A stretch of DNA of 6,905 nt from CAZRZN01 sp964604565 (lineage in GTDB: Bacteria > Pseudomonadota > Alphaproteobacteria > Rhodobacterales > Rhodobacteraceae): assembly GCA_964604565.1 (NCBI GenBank), contig CAZRZN010000230.1:1-6905 (forward strand). Direction: 5' to 3'. The position numbers and the translations under genes are program-made. Under the pieces are notes generated by a model that worked only from the letters and a program-made list of their open reading frames with translations, did no database searches and was not told the origin of the DNA. How positions within the stretch are numbered: the stretch's first letter is position 1; every line of letters begins with the position of its first letter. This document shows positions 1-5,511 of this stretch, one piece after another.

Positions 1-323
1 GTTCTCACCACAGGAGTGCTGGACCTACTTCAACGCAGCAGCCTATGGCGCGGGCCGATTCCGAAACGCTTTAAGTTTCGAAGGCTGATGCTGCAGAGCC
101 TGCACGGCCGCAGCCTTAATGCAACCGAGCGCATTGTCAGGGACCGGCTCAGCTGGATGCGCTTCTGCGGACTTGGCATCTCCGACACGGTGCCGGATGC
201 GAATGCGCTGTGGGATTTCCGCGAGGCGCTGATCAAGGCCGACGCGCTCGATGTATTGTTCCAGGAACTCGACCGCGCGATCGGCCAAGCCGGGTTCACA
301 TTCCGCGCGCCGGACAGATCATC

Positions 324-363
324 CCTCTCGGGACATCACTACGTGATGCCCTGCCGGGCAGTG
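324..363 (+). repeat. Palindromic insert copy 1 (40 bp) in the transposase pseudogene
   Basis: This stretch is absent from the expected transposase, where Gln-Ile-Ile should run straight into Asp-Ala-Ser-Leu. It reads as CCTCTC (324-329), stem GGG (330-332), bulged A333, stem CATCAC (334-339), triloop TAC, stem GTGATG (343-348), stem CCC (349-351), then the tail TGCCGGGCAGTG (352-363). All nine stem pairs are Watson-Crick. The tail forms a second small hairpin, CTGC-CGG-GCAG. The next codon is TTC where GAC is expected. Borders come from protein-level alignment with remembered family sequence and may be off by one or two bases. Confidence 0.75.
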
Positions 364-500
364 TTCGCAAGCTTAATCGCAGCGCCGCACCAGCGCAACT
401 CAGGCGGAGAGAAGGCGGCCATCGAGGTGAGCAAGACAGCACAGGAGATCTGGCCGAACCAGCCCGCGAAGGCGGCACAGAAGGACACGAATGCGCGCTG

Positions 501-539
501 CCTCGCGGCAGTTTGCTGCGCAATCGCCTGCCGGTCCCA
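501..539 (+). repeat. Palindromic insert copy 2 (39 bp) in the transposase pseudogene
   Basis: The family reads Asp-Ala-Arg-Trp-Thr-Val-Lys; here the Trp codon is split after TG (499-500) and resumes with G540. The insert is CCTCGC (501-506), stem GGC (507-509), bulged A510, stem GTTTGC (511-516), triloop TGC, stem GCAATC (520-525) with one T-T mismatch, stem GCC (526-528), then the tail TGCCGGTCCCA (529-539). The outer GGC/GCC and most inner pairs differ from copy 1 yet still pair. Its tail is the least like the others and no longer forms the second hairpin. GAC follows at 540-542. The length is a multiple of three. Confidence 0.75.
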
Positions 540-573
540 GACAGTCAAGTATTCTAAGGCCAAGTCCCGTGCT

Positions 574-616
574 CCCTTTCGTGACATTTGCTTTGCAAAT
601 GCACTGCCAGGCAAGG
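574..616 (+). repeat. Palindromic insert copy 3 (43 bp) in the transposase pseudogene
   Basis: It separates the Lys-Ser-Arg-Ala codons from the Asp-Gly-Ser-Lys-Pro codons that are adjacent in the family. It reads as CCCTTTC (574-580), stem GTG (581-583), bulged A584, stem CATTTGC (585-591), triloop TTT, stem GCAAATG (595-601), stem CAC (602-604), then the tail TGCCAGGCAAGG (605-616). All ten pairs are Watson-Crick; the stem is one pair longer than in the other copies. The tail forms TGC-CAG-GCA. GAC follows at 617-619. This copy shifts the native frame by one. Confidence 0.75.
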
Positions 617-701
617 GACGGCAGCAAGCCGGTCGATCTCGCGATCCCGACCTTCGGGTAAAAGAGCCACATATCCATTTATCGCCAGAACGGCATCATC
701 C

Positions 702-739
702 CCTGGGGATCATGCCATGCAGGACTCTGCCGGGCAGTG
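702..739 (+). repeat. Palindromic insert copy 4 (38 bp) in the transposase pseudogene
   Basis: It separates Gly-Ile-Ile from Arg-Gln-Ile-Ile-Thr-Asp. It reads as CCTG (702-705), stem GGG (706-708), A709, stem TCATGC (710-715), triloop CAT, stem GCAGGA (719-724) with one A-G mismatch, stem CTC (725-727) with one G-T wobble, then the tail TGCCGGGCAGTG (728-739), identical to the tail of copy 1. GAC follows at 740-742. A competing fold, ATCCC-CTG-GGGAT, exists at its left border (699-711). It shifts the frame by two, which together with copy 3 restores the original frame. Confidence 0.72.
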
Positions 740-1196
740 GACGTCAGATCATTACCGATGCCGCCCAACGCGACGGTGCCCTTCTGCACGAAGGTCTGGT
801 CCAGACGGTCAACACCGGGCGCCGGGTCTGGGCGGATAAAACCTATCGGCCTGCGAAGAACGAAGCCTGGCTCGAAGCCAACAGCATGGTGAGCGAGGTC
901 CACCACAAGAAGCCGCGCGGCCGCCCAATGTCCAAGCGACATCCCAGGCGTATGGCCGCAAGTCAGTCGTGCGTTCGAATGTGGAGCATGTCTTCGGGCA
1001 CCAAAAGGATCGCATGGGGCTCACCATCCGGACCATCGGCTTGGCCCGTGCCAAGGCGACGATCACGCTGGCCAACATGGTCTACAACATGGGCCGATTG
1101 CGGTGGCTTCTCAGCCGAAGTGCGCCCGCCTGACACCAACGCGGGCCGAAAACCCACCCATAAACCCAAAACTGCCGCGATAGCGGACGCGTCAGG

Positions 1197-1238
1197 CCGA
1201 TAGCCGGAGTGAACAAAGGCAGCCCGGCCGGTTATCGG
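1197..1238. repeat. Imperfect 11-bp inverted repeat, 20-nt spacer
   Basis: CCGATAGCCGG (1197-1207) and CCGGTTATCGG (1228-1238) are reverse complements at 10 of 11 positions. Both arms are followed on the plus strand by AGTG. The pair lies between the transposase pseudogene and the second transposase scrap, so it may mark IS ends or a former junction. It has no T-run and is not a convincing terminator. Confidence 0.5.
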
Positions 1239-1244
1239 AGTGTC

Positions 1245-1304
1245 CACCTTCATGGACAGGCAAATCTGGATATCGGCATCGCTATAGATCTGCTGGCGGC
1301 TCCC
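1245..1304 (-). pseudogene. Fragment of a second IS5-family (IS903-like) transposase
   Basis: Read on the minus strand, 20 codons give GSRQQIYSDADIQICLSMKV. This closely matches the conserved N-terminal stretch of another IS5-family transposase group, which typically reads GKRGRQPxYSDAAIQTCLTMKVLFG. The match stops abruptly after Met-Lys-Val near 1245, and upstream of the Gly-Ser-Arg the typical WFDPEM segment is not recognisable. It is therefore a short relic, in the opposite direction and from a different IS5 subgroup than the pseudogene to its left. The family assignment rests on remembered consensus and a short match. Confidence 0.5.
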
Positions 1305-1436
1305 GCGGTGGACGAGACAGGCGCAGAGCCCCCTGCCGCACGGCGAAACGATTTCCTGTTGGCCATCGGCCGAGCCCGCGCGATTACGAGGGAGCGGCCG
1401 CGCCGCGATCCTTCAATGGATTGCCGATCGTCAGGA

Positions 1437-1452
1437 CCGAAACCGGTTTCGG
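1437..1452. repeat. Perfect 16-bp palindrome CCGAAACCGGTTTCGG
   Basis: The 16 bases equal their own reverse complement. They begin 28 bases beyond the stop of the minus-strand sulfotransferase gene. With no loop and no T-run it is a poor terminator; a dimeric DNA-binding site or a relic of the IS region is equally possible. Confidence 0.45.
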
Positions 1453-1480
1453 CCGCGCGTACTTGGCCCTGCCTCCCGGT

Positions 1481-2278
1481 CTAACCTGCGTCGGTGTAGC
1501 CGAACGCCTCGATGTCCTTGGCGTAGGTGGTCTTGATGAGGTCGTGGGTCTCGTCGTTATAGTAGGATCGCCAGTCCTTCTTGCGCTTTGACGCGTTCTT
1601 GTGGGGCAAACGCGCGTCGATGCCCATGCCTGCGCAGATCCGCTCGAAGTCTGCGCCGAGGGTCTCGAAACGCCCGACCTCATCGACGATTTTCTTTCCG
1701 GTGCTATCGAATACATAGGCGCTCTGAAGGCTGATGCCTTCGTCGCACCGCCAGCGGATGTAGTTTTCGAAGCCTCCGATCGCTTTGACCTCTTCGTGGC
1801 GGGGATGGGCCTTGGACTGGGTTGCATAATGATACATCGAAACGTGCCAGTCCCACGGGTTGCGCACAAAAGCGAATCGGGTGCTCTGATTGAACAGCTC
1901 GGCCGGCATGACGTTGCGGATCTGCTCCGCAGTCATGTGCTGCCGGCGCACCGCGCTCTCCCGCCATCCGATCAGCATGCGCGATGGCGAGGGCAGAACC
2001 CGGATCGCCTTGTTGACGTAGCGGTCCCGAAAATAGAGCGGGCAATAGCTTCGCAGAGCGGCGACCACGGACTCTCCGCCGGTCTTGTAAATGTGGACAA
2101 AGATGAACTTCTTTTCGCTCGAATACAGCATGTAAGCGTCAAGCTCCGGTGGTCCGGCTGGCAAAATCTCCGGGTCGCATCGTTCCGGGTGCAGCCAGCA
2201 GTGGTTGACGAAGTCTCGTATCTGACGGGCAAAACGAAACAGTGGGCCGCTCGATAGGGCGTGGAAACGGTTTGGCAT
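1481..2278 (-). CDS. Sulfotransferase, family-2 type (PAPS-dependent glycan sulfation)
   Basis: The product probably transfers sulfate from PAPS to a sugar hydroxyl, in the style of the Sulfotransfer_2 (PF03567) glycan sulfotransferases. From the chosen start (265 residues) the 5'-phosphosulfate loop is KFIFVHIYKTGGES at about 57-70 and the 3'-phosphate motif is FAFVRNPWDWHVSMYHY at about 137-153, with Arg-Asn-Pro and the later Ser in their usual places. The loop has Tyr where the family nearly always has Pro (HxPKTGG). No signal peptide or membrane segment is seen, so it is likely cytoplasmic or peripheral. The start is uncertain: ATG 2278 has only a weak AGG nearby, GTG 2341 would add 21 residues, and ATG 2131 would give a 216-residue protein that begins just before the PAPS loop, with GGAG about 12 bases upstream. 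It lies 169 bases downstream of the methyltransferase gene on the same strand, probably in one transcript. Confidence 0.85.
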   Translation of the reverse strand: MPNRFHALSSGPLFRFARQIRDFVNHCWLHPERCDPEILPAGPPELDAYMLYSSEKKFIFVHIYKTGGESVVAALRSYCPLYFRDRYVNKAIRVLPSPSRMLIGWRESAVRRQHMTAEQIRNVMPAELFNQSTRFAFVRNPWDWHVSMYHYATQSKAHPRHEEVKAIGGFENYIRWRCDEGISLQSAYVFDSTGKKIVDEVGRFETLGADFERICAGMGIDARLPHKNASKRKKDWRSYYNDETHDLIKTTYAKDIEAFGYTDAG

Positions 2279-2447
2279 GCCGCCTGACTGTGAAACGCCT
2301 GCTTTGCTTTCCGAGGCGCATCGGGCGAGCCTGCGACGCACCGTCAGCGGATACCTTAGGCCCTTGTGAATACACGCGACGAAGGCGTTTCGTTTCGTTG
2401 TTCACAGGTGGACCCACTGTTTACGGAACCGGCGACCGTTCAAACAC
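2279..2447. other. Gap between methyltransferase and sulfotransferase genes
   Basis: Part of this 169-base gap (2279-2341) could be coding if the sulfotransferase begins at GTG 2341. The remainder shows no RNA gene or clear terminator for the methyltransferase gene, so the two minus-strand genes may share a transcript. I see no strong promoter sequence. Confidence 0.35.
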
Positions 2448-3296
2448 TCACGGCTTCTTTGTGAGCACGATCATCGGATATTGCCAGAGCTTCACCGCCG
2501 CGCCCGGGAAGCGCGTCTCCAGCCAGCCGGAGAACCGATAGAACATCCGGGCGAGCCGGTCACTGCGGATGATCTGACGTTCCTCGAAGGACCCGATAAC
2601 GTCCCAGGGCTTCATCGCGACTTCGGTTCCCTTGGCATACCGAGACCACCAGCCGAGCGGGTGCGCAAAGAAATACAGGACCGGGCGGTCCTGCCCGGTT
2701 TCCGCCTTGTGCAATTTTTCACGACCGCGGACTTTCGCGAAAAGGTTGTTCAGGCGCTTCGCCATGCTGCAGATGTAGCGCAGCGGAGAGCGCGGGTTGG
2801 AATAGATCACCACGATCTTTCCGCCGGACTTGGTCACCCTGATCATTTCCCGCATGGCCGCTTCCTGGGCACTCGCGTCGATGTGGTAGAGGACATGGGC
2901 ACAAAAGACCGCATCGTAAGTGTCGTCTTCGAGACCGGAATCGAGGATCGAGCCGAGCACCATGCTAGCGCTGTCCGGCAGCTGCTTTTCAGCGATGTCC
3001 AGAGCTCTTTGGGAAATGTCGATGCATGTGGTGCGGTCGAAGCGGCGGGCGATATCGACGTGATTTTCAGGCATGTCGCCGCATCCGACAATCAGGATGC
3101 TTCCCTCGAAGGGCTGAAATTGCGATACCGTGCGCGCTTCGACCTTGTCGTGGTACGGGTAGTACGCCGGTCGGAATATCCGGAAGGCCAGATCCTCGCC
3201 CTTGACCCCTTCGTTTTCCGTCCAGCCAAAATTGTCGTAGAACGTCCGAACATGCGTTTCGACATCTATAATATCTGCGTCTTTTGGAGCACGCAT
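2448..3296 (-). CDS. Class I SAM-dependent methyltransferase
   Basis: The 282-residue product has the Rossmann-type methyltransferase core. Motif I is LIVGCGD at about 68-74, the acidic ribose-binding end of the second strand is CIDIS at 91-95, motif IV is YDAVFCAHVLYHI at about 127-139, and the motif after it is VTKSGGKIVVI at 154-164. This is the Methyltransf_11/25 style. The C-terminal 110 residues, rich in aromatic residues (FFAHPLGWWSRYA), probably form the acceptor-binding part. The acceptor is unknown; in this cluster a sugar hydroxyl or a polysaccharide end is plausible. I chose ATG 3296, which has GGGAT about 7 bases upstream; the frame stays open to TTG 3359, but that start has no ribosome site. 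It is transcribed away from the deacetylase operon, with the sulfotransferase gene next downstream. Confidence 0.85.
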   Translation of the reverse strand: MRAPKDADIIDVETHVRTFYDNFGWTENEGVKGEDLAFRIFRPAYYPYHDKVEARTVSQFQPFEGSILIVGCGDMPENHVDIARRFDRTTCIDISQRALDIAEKQLPDSASMVLGSILDSGLEDDTYDAVFCAHVLYHIDASAQEAAMREMIRVTKSGGKIVVIYSNPRSPLRYICSMAKRLNNLFAKVRGREKLHKAETGQDRPVLYFFAHPLGWWSRYAKGTEVAMKPWDVIGSFEERQIIRSDRLARMFYRFSGWLETRFPGAAVKLWQYPMIVLTKKP

Positions 3297-3617
3297 TGCA
3301 GCTATCCCGTCTCGAAAAGTTATTCCAAAAAGATTGGCAGATATCGATGGAGACGACAACCGTGAAGGCGCCGTTGATGCCGGTTTGACGACAAAGAGAC
3401 GCGACTACCGGCTTTTTTGCCCGCGCTTTGGACAATTGCCCGCGCTCGGCCCGGCGCGGCACTTTTGTAGCTTGCAAATCGACAGCGACCAAGGTCTGAT
3501 AAAGGTATCCCATTCGATCTCTGATCGTCTTTCTTTTAAATTTCGTCTGCATGGTTTTTCGTGTTCATGAAAGTCATAAATCTCTCCCGTATCTGGCCTG
3601 CGTTGGAGCGCTACGTG
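3297..3617. promoter_or_regulatory. Divergent intergenic region between two transcription units
   Basis: The roughly 320 bases between the minus-strand methyltransferase and the plus-strand deacetylase must contain promoters for both units. Its right part (about 3470-3590) is AT-richer than the genes. A possible plus-strand promoter is TTGCAA near 3473 with TGATAA about 19 bases later; the match is weak. Also seen are an 11-bp direct repeat (3417-3446), GACC-AA-GGTC (3487-3496) and the hairpin CGATC-TCT-GATCG (3515-3527) followed by a T-rich stretch. If the deacetylase starts at ATG 3567, its 5' end lies in this region. Confidence 0.45.
3417..3446. repeat. Direct repeat TTGCCCGCGCT x2, candidate operator
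   Basis: TTGCCCGCGCT occurs exactly at 3417-3427 and again at 3436-3446, start-to-start distance 19 bases, close to two helical turns. It lies in the divergent intergenic region, where paired regulator sites are common. No regulator is encoded in the window, and the repeat could be chance in GC-rich DNA. Confidence 0.4.
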
Positions 3618-4424
3618 ATGCGGCGGTCATGGACCCGCCTGACAAGGCGCGCGACCGATCGTACAGCAGACTTGTCGCGCCACGACTGCCTGGTGCTCGC
3701 GCCCCATCCCGATGATGAAACGCTGGGCTGCGGAGGTCTAGTGATGCGCAAGCGGGCGGCTGGACAAGCGGTCCATGTTGCGGTCGTCACCGATGGGGCC
3801 GCGACGGGCGCGGCAGAGGCAGACCGCGGCGCCGCCCGGGCTGACATGGTCGCGCGGCGTGCGCAAGAGACCACGGAAGCCTGCGAACGGTTGGGTGTCG
3901 ACGCGGATCACCTGCGGTTCTTCGACTTTCCGGATGGCGCTCTTGCGGATCATGCCGAGGCGCTGAGGACGCGCATCGCGCAGGCCGTGGCGGAGATCAC
4001 ACCGTCCGAAATCTACGTCTGCGCGCTGGACGATGGGCACCGCGATCACGTGGCGCTTGCTCGCGTCGTGCGCGCACTTCACGCAGAGGGGGGTCTCGGG
4101 GCGGCCTCTCTGTGGGAATACCCGGTGTGGTTCTGGGACTTTCGGTCGTGGCGCCCTGATGGCGCAACCAACAAGGCGGGGTTCGTGTCCGGGGTGCAAC
4201 GCCTCCGGCTCAGGCTTCGGGCCCTGAACGCCGTCACTGTGGACATTACCGGCCTCGAACACCGAAAGCGTGACGCTCTGGCCTGTCACAAATCTCAGGT
4301 CGGCGCGCTTGCCGACCGGGACTGGTCGGGGCTTCCGCGAAATTTTCTTGCGTTCTTCCTGCGCGATAAGGAGGTATTTTTCGAGGTCCGCTCTGCGACC
4401 AAGCGCGCGGAGGTGACAGGGTGA
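3618..4424 (+). CDS. PIG-L/LmbE-family de-N-acetylase
   Basis: The product belongs to the PIG-L deacetylase family (PF02585), zinc enzymes that remove the acetyl group from N-acetylglucosamine-type sugars. The zinc and catalytic motif APHPDDETLGCGG lies at residues 28-40 of the 268-residue form, and the second metal motif HRDH at 141-144. The C-terminal HKSQVGAL segment is also typical of the family. No signal peptide is evident, so it probably acts in the cytoplasm on a lipid-linked or nucleotide sugar. I chose ATG 3618 because GGAG stands 9 bases before it; ATG 3567 and GTG 3561 in the same frame would add 17 or 19 residues but have no Shine-Dalgarno. It is the first gene of the plus-strand operon, and its TGA overlaps the GTG of the next ORF by four bases (GTGA). 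Confidence 0.9.
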   Translation: MRRSWTRLTRRATDRTADLSRHDCLVLAPHPDDETLGCGGLVMRKRAAGQAVHVAVVTDGAATGAAEADRGAARADMVARRAQETTEACERLGVDADHLRFFDFPDGALADHAEALRTRIAQAVAEITPSEIYVCALDDGHRDHVALARVVRALHAEGGLGAASLWEYPVWFWDFRSWRPDGATNKAGFVSGVQRLRLRLRALNAVTVDITGLEHRKRDALACHKSQVGALADRDWSGLPRNFLAFFLRDKEVFFEVRSATKRAEVTG

Positions 4425-4576
4425 ACCGGATAACTTCAATCACGGATGACGCCTCCTTCCAGACGCTGCGAGCCGGCCGCCGCGAGTGGCTGGCCGCACT
4501 GAATACCACGCCAAATAATGCAACTATCTCGCGATGGACAAACCCTGACGCTATGACCGTAAAACCCGCGCAATGA
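4421..4576 (+). CDS. 51-residue coupled small ORF, possible remnant of a larger gene
   Basis: This frame begins at GTG 4421 inside the deacetylase stop codon, with a strong GGAGG (4409-4413) seven bases ahead, and its TGA (4574-4576) overlaps the ATG of the following sulfotransferase. Both junctions are the type used for translational coupling. The first half (SFQTLRAGRREWLAAL) resembles the beginning of FemAB/GNAT-like acyltransferases found in polysaccharide clusters, which often open with an LRxxWxxLL pattern; this likeness is weak. The second half has AT-richer, less biased codons (NTTPNNATISRW). I infer that the ribosome site and N-terminus belong to a gene whose body was deleted before the sulfotransferase. 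A genuine small protein is the alternative. Confidence 0.45.
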   Translation: MNRITSITDDASFQTLRAGRREWLAALNTTPNNATISRWTNPDAMTVKPAQ

Positions 4577-5511
4577 CCCCACAGGACTTCGGCGCGATGA
4601 AAAACCTAGATGCACAGCACCCAGCTGTTACAGGACAGATTGCCCAGAGGGTCTCTGCGATCGGGATCGGGGCGCAGAAATGTGCGTCGTCTTGGATCCA
4701 CGCAATCGCGGGCTCGCACCCGCAGATATCGGTCAGCGATCCGAAGGAGTTGGATTTCTTCAGCTACTATTTCGACCGCGGCTACCAGTGGTACGAAAGC
4801 CATTTCGAGTCACCCGGATCGAAAGAAAAAATCCGCTTCGAGAATTCGCCGTCGTATTTTCACGATCCTCGATCGGCCGGGCGGGCGCAGGCCTACAATC
4901 CCGACATGAAGATCGTGGTGCTGTTGCGCGACCCGGTCAAACGGGCGTTTTCCAACCACCTGCACGAGGTCATCAAGGGACACATCGACCCGGTCCCGTT
5001 CGAGGACGGATTGAACAACAACCCCTCGTACCTTGAGCAGGGCCTATATGCGCGTCATCTTCGGCGTTGGCACGATACGTTCGGTGCTGCGCGGGTGCAG
5101 GTGATGTTCGCTGAAGAAATCGCAAGAGATGCAGGCGCCGCGGCGCGGGCGCTCTACGAGTTTCTTGAGGTCGATACCACCTTCGACAGCGCGATCCTGC
5201 ACGAACGGCGCAACGAAAGCGACCGCGCCCGGCTGCCTATCCTGCGCCACGGGCTCAGGGCCGGCGGGAACTGGATGAGGCGCAGCGGCCGCGAGCCGCT
5301 TCTGGCGAGGATCAAGGCCACGCCGCCAGTCGCGCAGATTCTCAAGGCCAATCGCATCGAGGTACGCAACGAGATCCCGCCGATGCGGTCGGATACCGAG
5401 GCGGCGTTGCGCGCCGCTTTCGAACCGGAGATGACGGCGTTGCGCGCCATGCTCGGTCGCGAGACATTGCCGTGGGAAACGGGGTGTGAGCGGCGCCGTG
5501 AGCATGGGTGA
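4573..5511 (+). CDS. Sulfotransferase, NDST/Sulfotransfer_1 type
   Basis: The 312-residue product has the PAPS-binding signatures of the Sulfotransfer_1 (PF00685) glycan sulfotransferases. The 5'-phosphosulfate loop is GIGAQKCASSW at 31-41 (Lys36 expected to be catalytic), followed by PKELDFF at 57-63 as in heparan-sulfate N/O-sulfotransferase relatives, and the 3'-phosphate motif LLRDPVKRAFSNHLHE at 117-132, with Arg119 and Ser127 correctly spaced. A later NNPSYLEQGLYARHLRRW stretch is also usual in this group. It belongs to a different family branch than the minus-strand sulfotransferase of this window. ATG 4573 overlaps the preceding TGA; the second possible start, ATG 4597, has AGGA about 10 bases upstream and would remove eight residues before any conserved part. 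The gene overlaps the start of the glycosyltransferase. The substrate is likely a sugar of the polysaccharide; no target can be named. Confidence 0.9.
   Translation: MTPQDFGAMKNLDAQHPAVTGQIAQRVSAIGIGAQKCASSWIHAIAGSHPQISVSDPKELDFFSYYFDRGYQWYESHFESPGSKEKIRFENSPSYFHDPRSAGRAQAYNPDMKIVVLLRDPVKRAFSNHLHEVIKGHIDPVPFEDGLNNNPSYLEQGLYARHLRRWHDTFGAARVQVMFAEEIARDAGAAARALYEFLEVDTTFDSAILHERRNESDRARLPILRHGLRAGGNWMRRSGREPLLARIKATPPVAQILKANRIEVRNEIPPMRSDTEAALRAAFEPEMTALRAMLGRETLPWETGCERRREHG

Larger units (their letters stand above)
16..1133 (+). pseudogene. Decayed IS5-family transposase with four short palindromic inserts
   Basis: The translation follows the IS5-family DDE transposase pattern in order: LMLQSLHG, RDRLSWMRFCGLGISD, VPDANALWDFREAL, then QRN, EIWPNQPAKAAQKDTNAR, TVKYSKAK, DGSKPVDLAIP, IITDAAQRDGALLHEGL, RVWADKTY and the C-terminal NVEHVFGHQKDRMGL and ITLANMVYNMGRLRW, ending at TGA 1131-1133. 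It is broken in several ways. A CA dinucleotide seems duplicated near 297-300. Four inserts interrupt it at 324-363, 501-539, 574-616 and 702-739. The native frame has TAA at 659-661 where the family has Tyr (FGYKSH). One base, probably a G, is missing near 936. The first catalytic Asp codon reads TTC (364-366); the second Asp (WAD) and the Glu (VEH, 984-986) survive. GTG at 16 is only the first open codon; the family N-terminus of several dozen residues is absent or unrecognisable, so the copy is truncated or decayed at its left side. It cannot make active transposase by normal translation. Confidence 0.88.
1134..1480. other. Intergenic IS-remnant region without an intact gene
   Basis: No frame here has a convincing protein. 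The region holds the tail of the first IS copy after the transposase stop, a small CCGC-GATA-GCGG hairpin near 1174-1185, an imperfect inverted repeat (1197-1238), a 20-codon scrap of a second transposase on the minus strand (1245-1304) and a perfect 16-bp palindrome (1437-1452). Short open frames that cross it on either strand have no recognisable motif. I see no terminal inverted repeat that I can assign with confidence to the IS. Confidence 0.6.

Noticed and set aside
52..90. A possible fifth hairpin insert, CGAAAC-GCTTTAA-GTTTCG, near the left end
   Set aside because: It lacks the A bulge, the triloop and the TGCC-R-GG tail, and the length agrees with the expected transposase sequence without an insert.
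324..739. Integron attC sites or a CRISPR-like array
   Set aside because: The four segments are not evenly spaced by unrelated spacers; the bases between them are transposase coding sequence. The attC core sites (RYYYAAC/GTTRRRY) are absent.
1601..2257. Open plus-strand frame of about 220 codons opposite the minus-strand sulfotransferase
   Set aside because: The two PAPS-binding motifs are on the minus strand; this frame has no recognisable motif and no ribosome site.
2481..3365. Open plus-strand frame of about 290 codons opposite the methyltransferase
   Set aside because: The minus strand has all methyltransferase motifs; the plus frame has none and is the usual antisense artefact of high-GC genes.
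3379..3418. Possible terminator: GCCGGT (3379-3384), ACCGGC (3407-3412), then six T
   Set aside because: The loop would be 22 bases, the stem only six pairs, and no plus-strand gene ends upstream of it. I leave it as a chance match or a weak leader structure.
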